A DNA stretch of 5,338 nucleotides from Promethearchaeia archaeon (GTDB lineage: Archaea; Asgardarchaeota; Lokiarchaeia; Sigyniarchaeales; SOKP01), in contig JAHQWX010000162.1 in the NCBI GenBank assembly GCA_029856375.1, forward strand, positions 1-5,338, given 5' to 3'. The translations under genes were made by a program, and so were the position numbers. Below the pieces are notes generated by a model. The model did not search any database, had not been told where the DNA came from, and saw nothing but the letters and a program-made list of their open reading frames with translations. Below, in pieces: positions 5,314 to 5,338 of the stretch. Numbering within the stretch: the stretch's first letter is position 1; every line of letters starts with the position of its first letter.

Positions 5314-5338
5314 GGTTTTTGTCGGCGAAAATCAAATT

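Overview
The window probably comes from an archaeon. The spacers are AT-rich, TTTAAATA/TTTATAAA-type TATA boxes sit where archaeal promoters would need them, genes end on plain T-tracts rather than bacterial hairpin terminators, and spacers between convergent genes are very short. The protein set (an intracellular GH3 glucosidase and a BchE-like B12/radical SAM protein) would suit an Asgard or similar anaerobic archaeon, but the lineage is a guess.

Layout. Positions 1-189 hold the 3' end of a rightward gene cut by the window edge. It converges, across 34 bp, on a complete leftward family 3 glycoside hydrolase (224-2296, 690 aa). A 222-bp divergent promoter region (2297-2518) separates this from a rightward B12-binding-type radical SAM protein (2519-4063, 514 aa), which converges across 22 bp on a small leftward five-helix membrane protein (4086-4544). 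The rest, about 4670-5290, has no intact gene. It is filled by a diverged tandem array of eight units of about 75 bp.

The array is the most interesting part. Read on the minus strand, each unit can fold into three short hairpins (A, B and C) in fixed positions. Several stem positions change in a pairing-preserving way between units (C-G to U-A, G-C to A-U). The loops on this strand include GAAA, GCAA, UUCG, UACG and CUUG, which are classic RNA tetraloops. A TATA-like box at 5306-5313 (minus strand) predicts a start of transcription almost exactly at the right edge of the array, and a T-rich stretch lies just past the left edge. I infer a candidate non-coding RNA of about 650 nt built from repeated three-hairpin modules. 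The units also alternate between two subtypes and hint at a four-unit super-period, so the array probably grew by duplicating blocks of units. A decayed 25-residue protein repeat on the same strand is the main alternative.

The genes do not form an obvious pathway. GH3 and the radical SAM gene are divergent and share only a promoter region, and the membrane protein is a single-gene unit.
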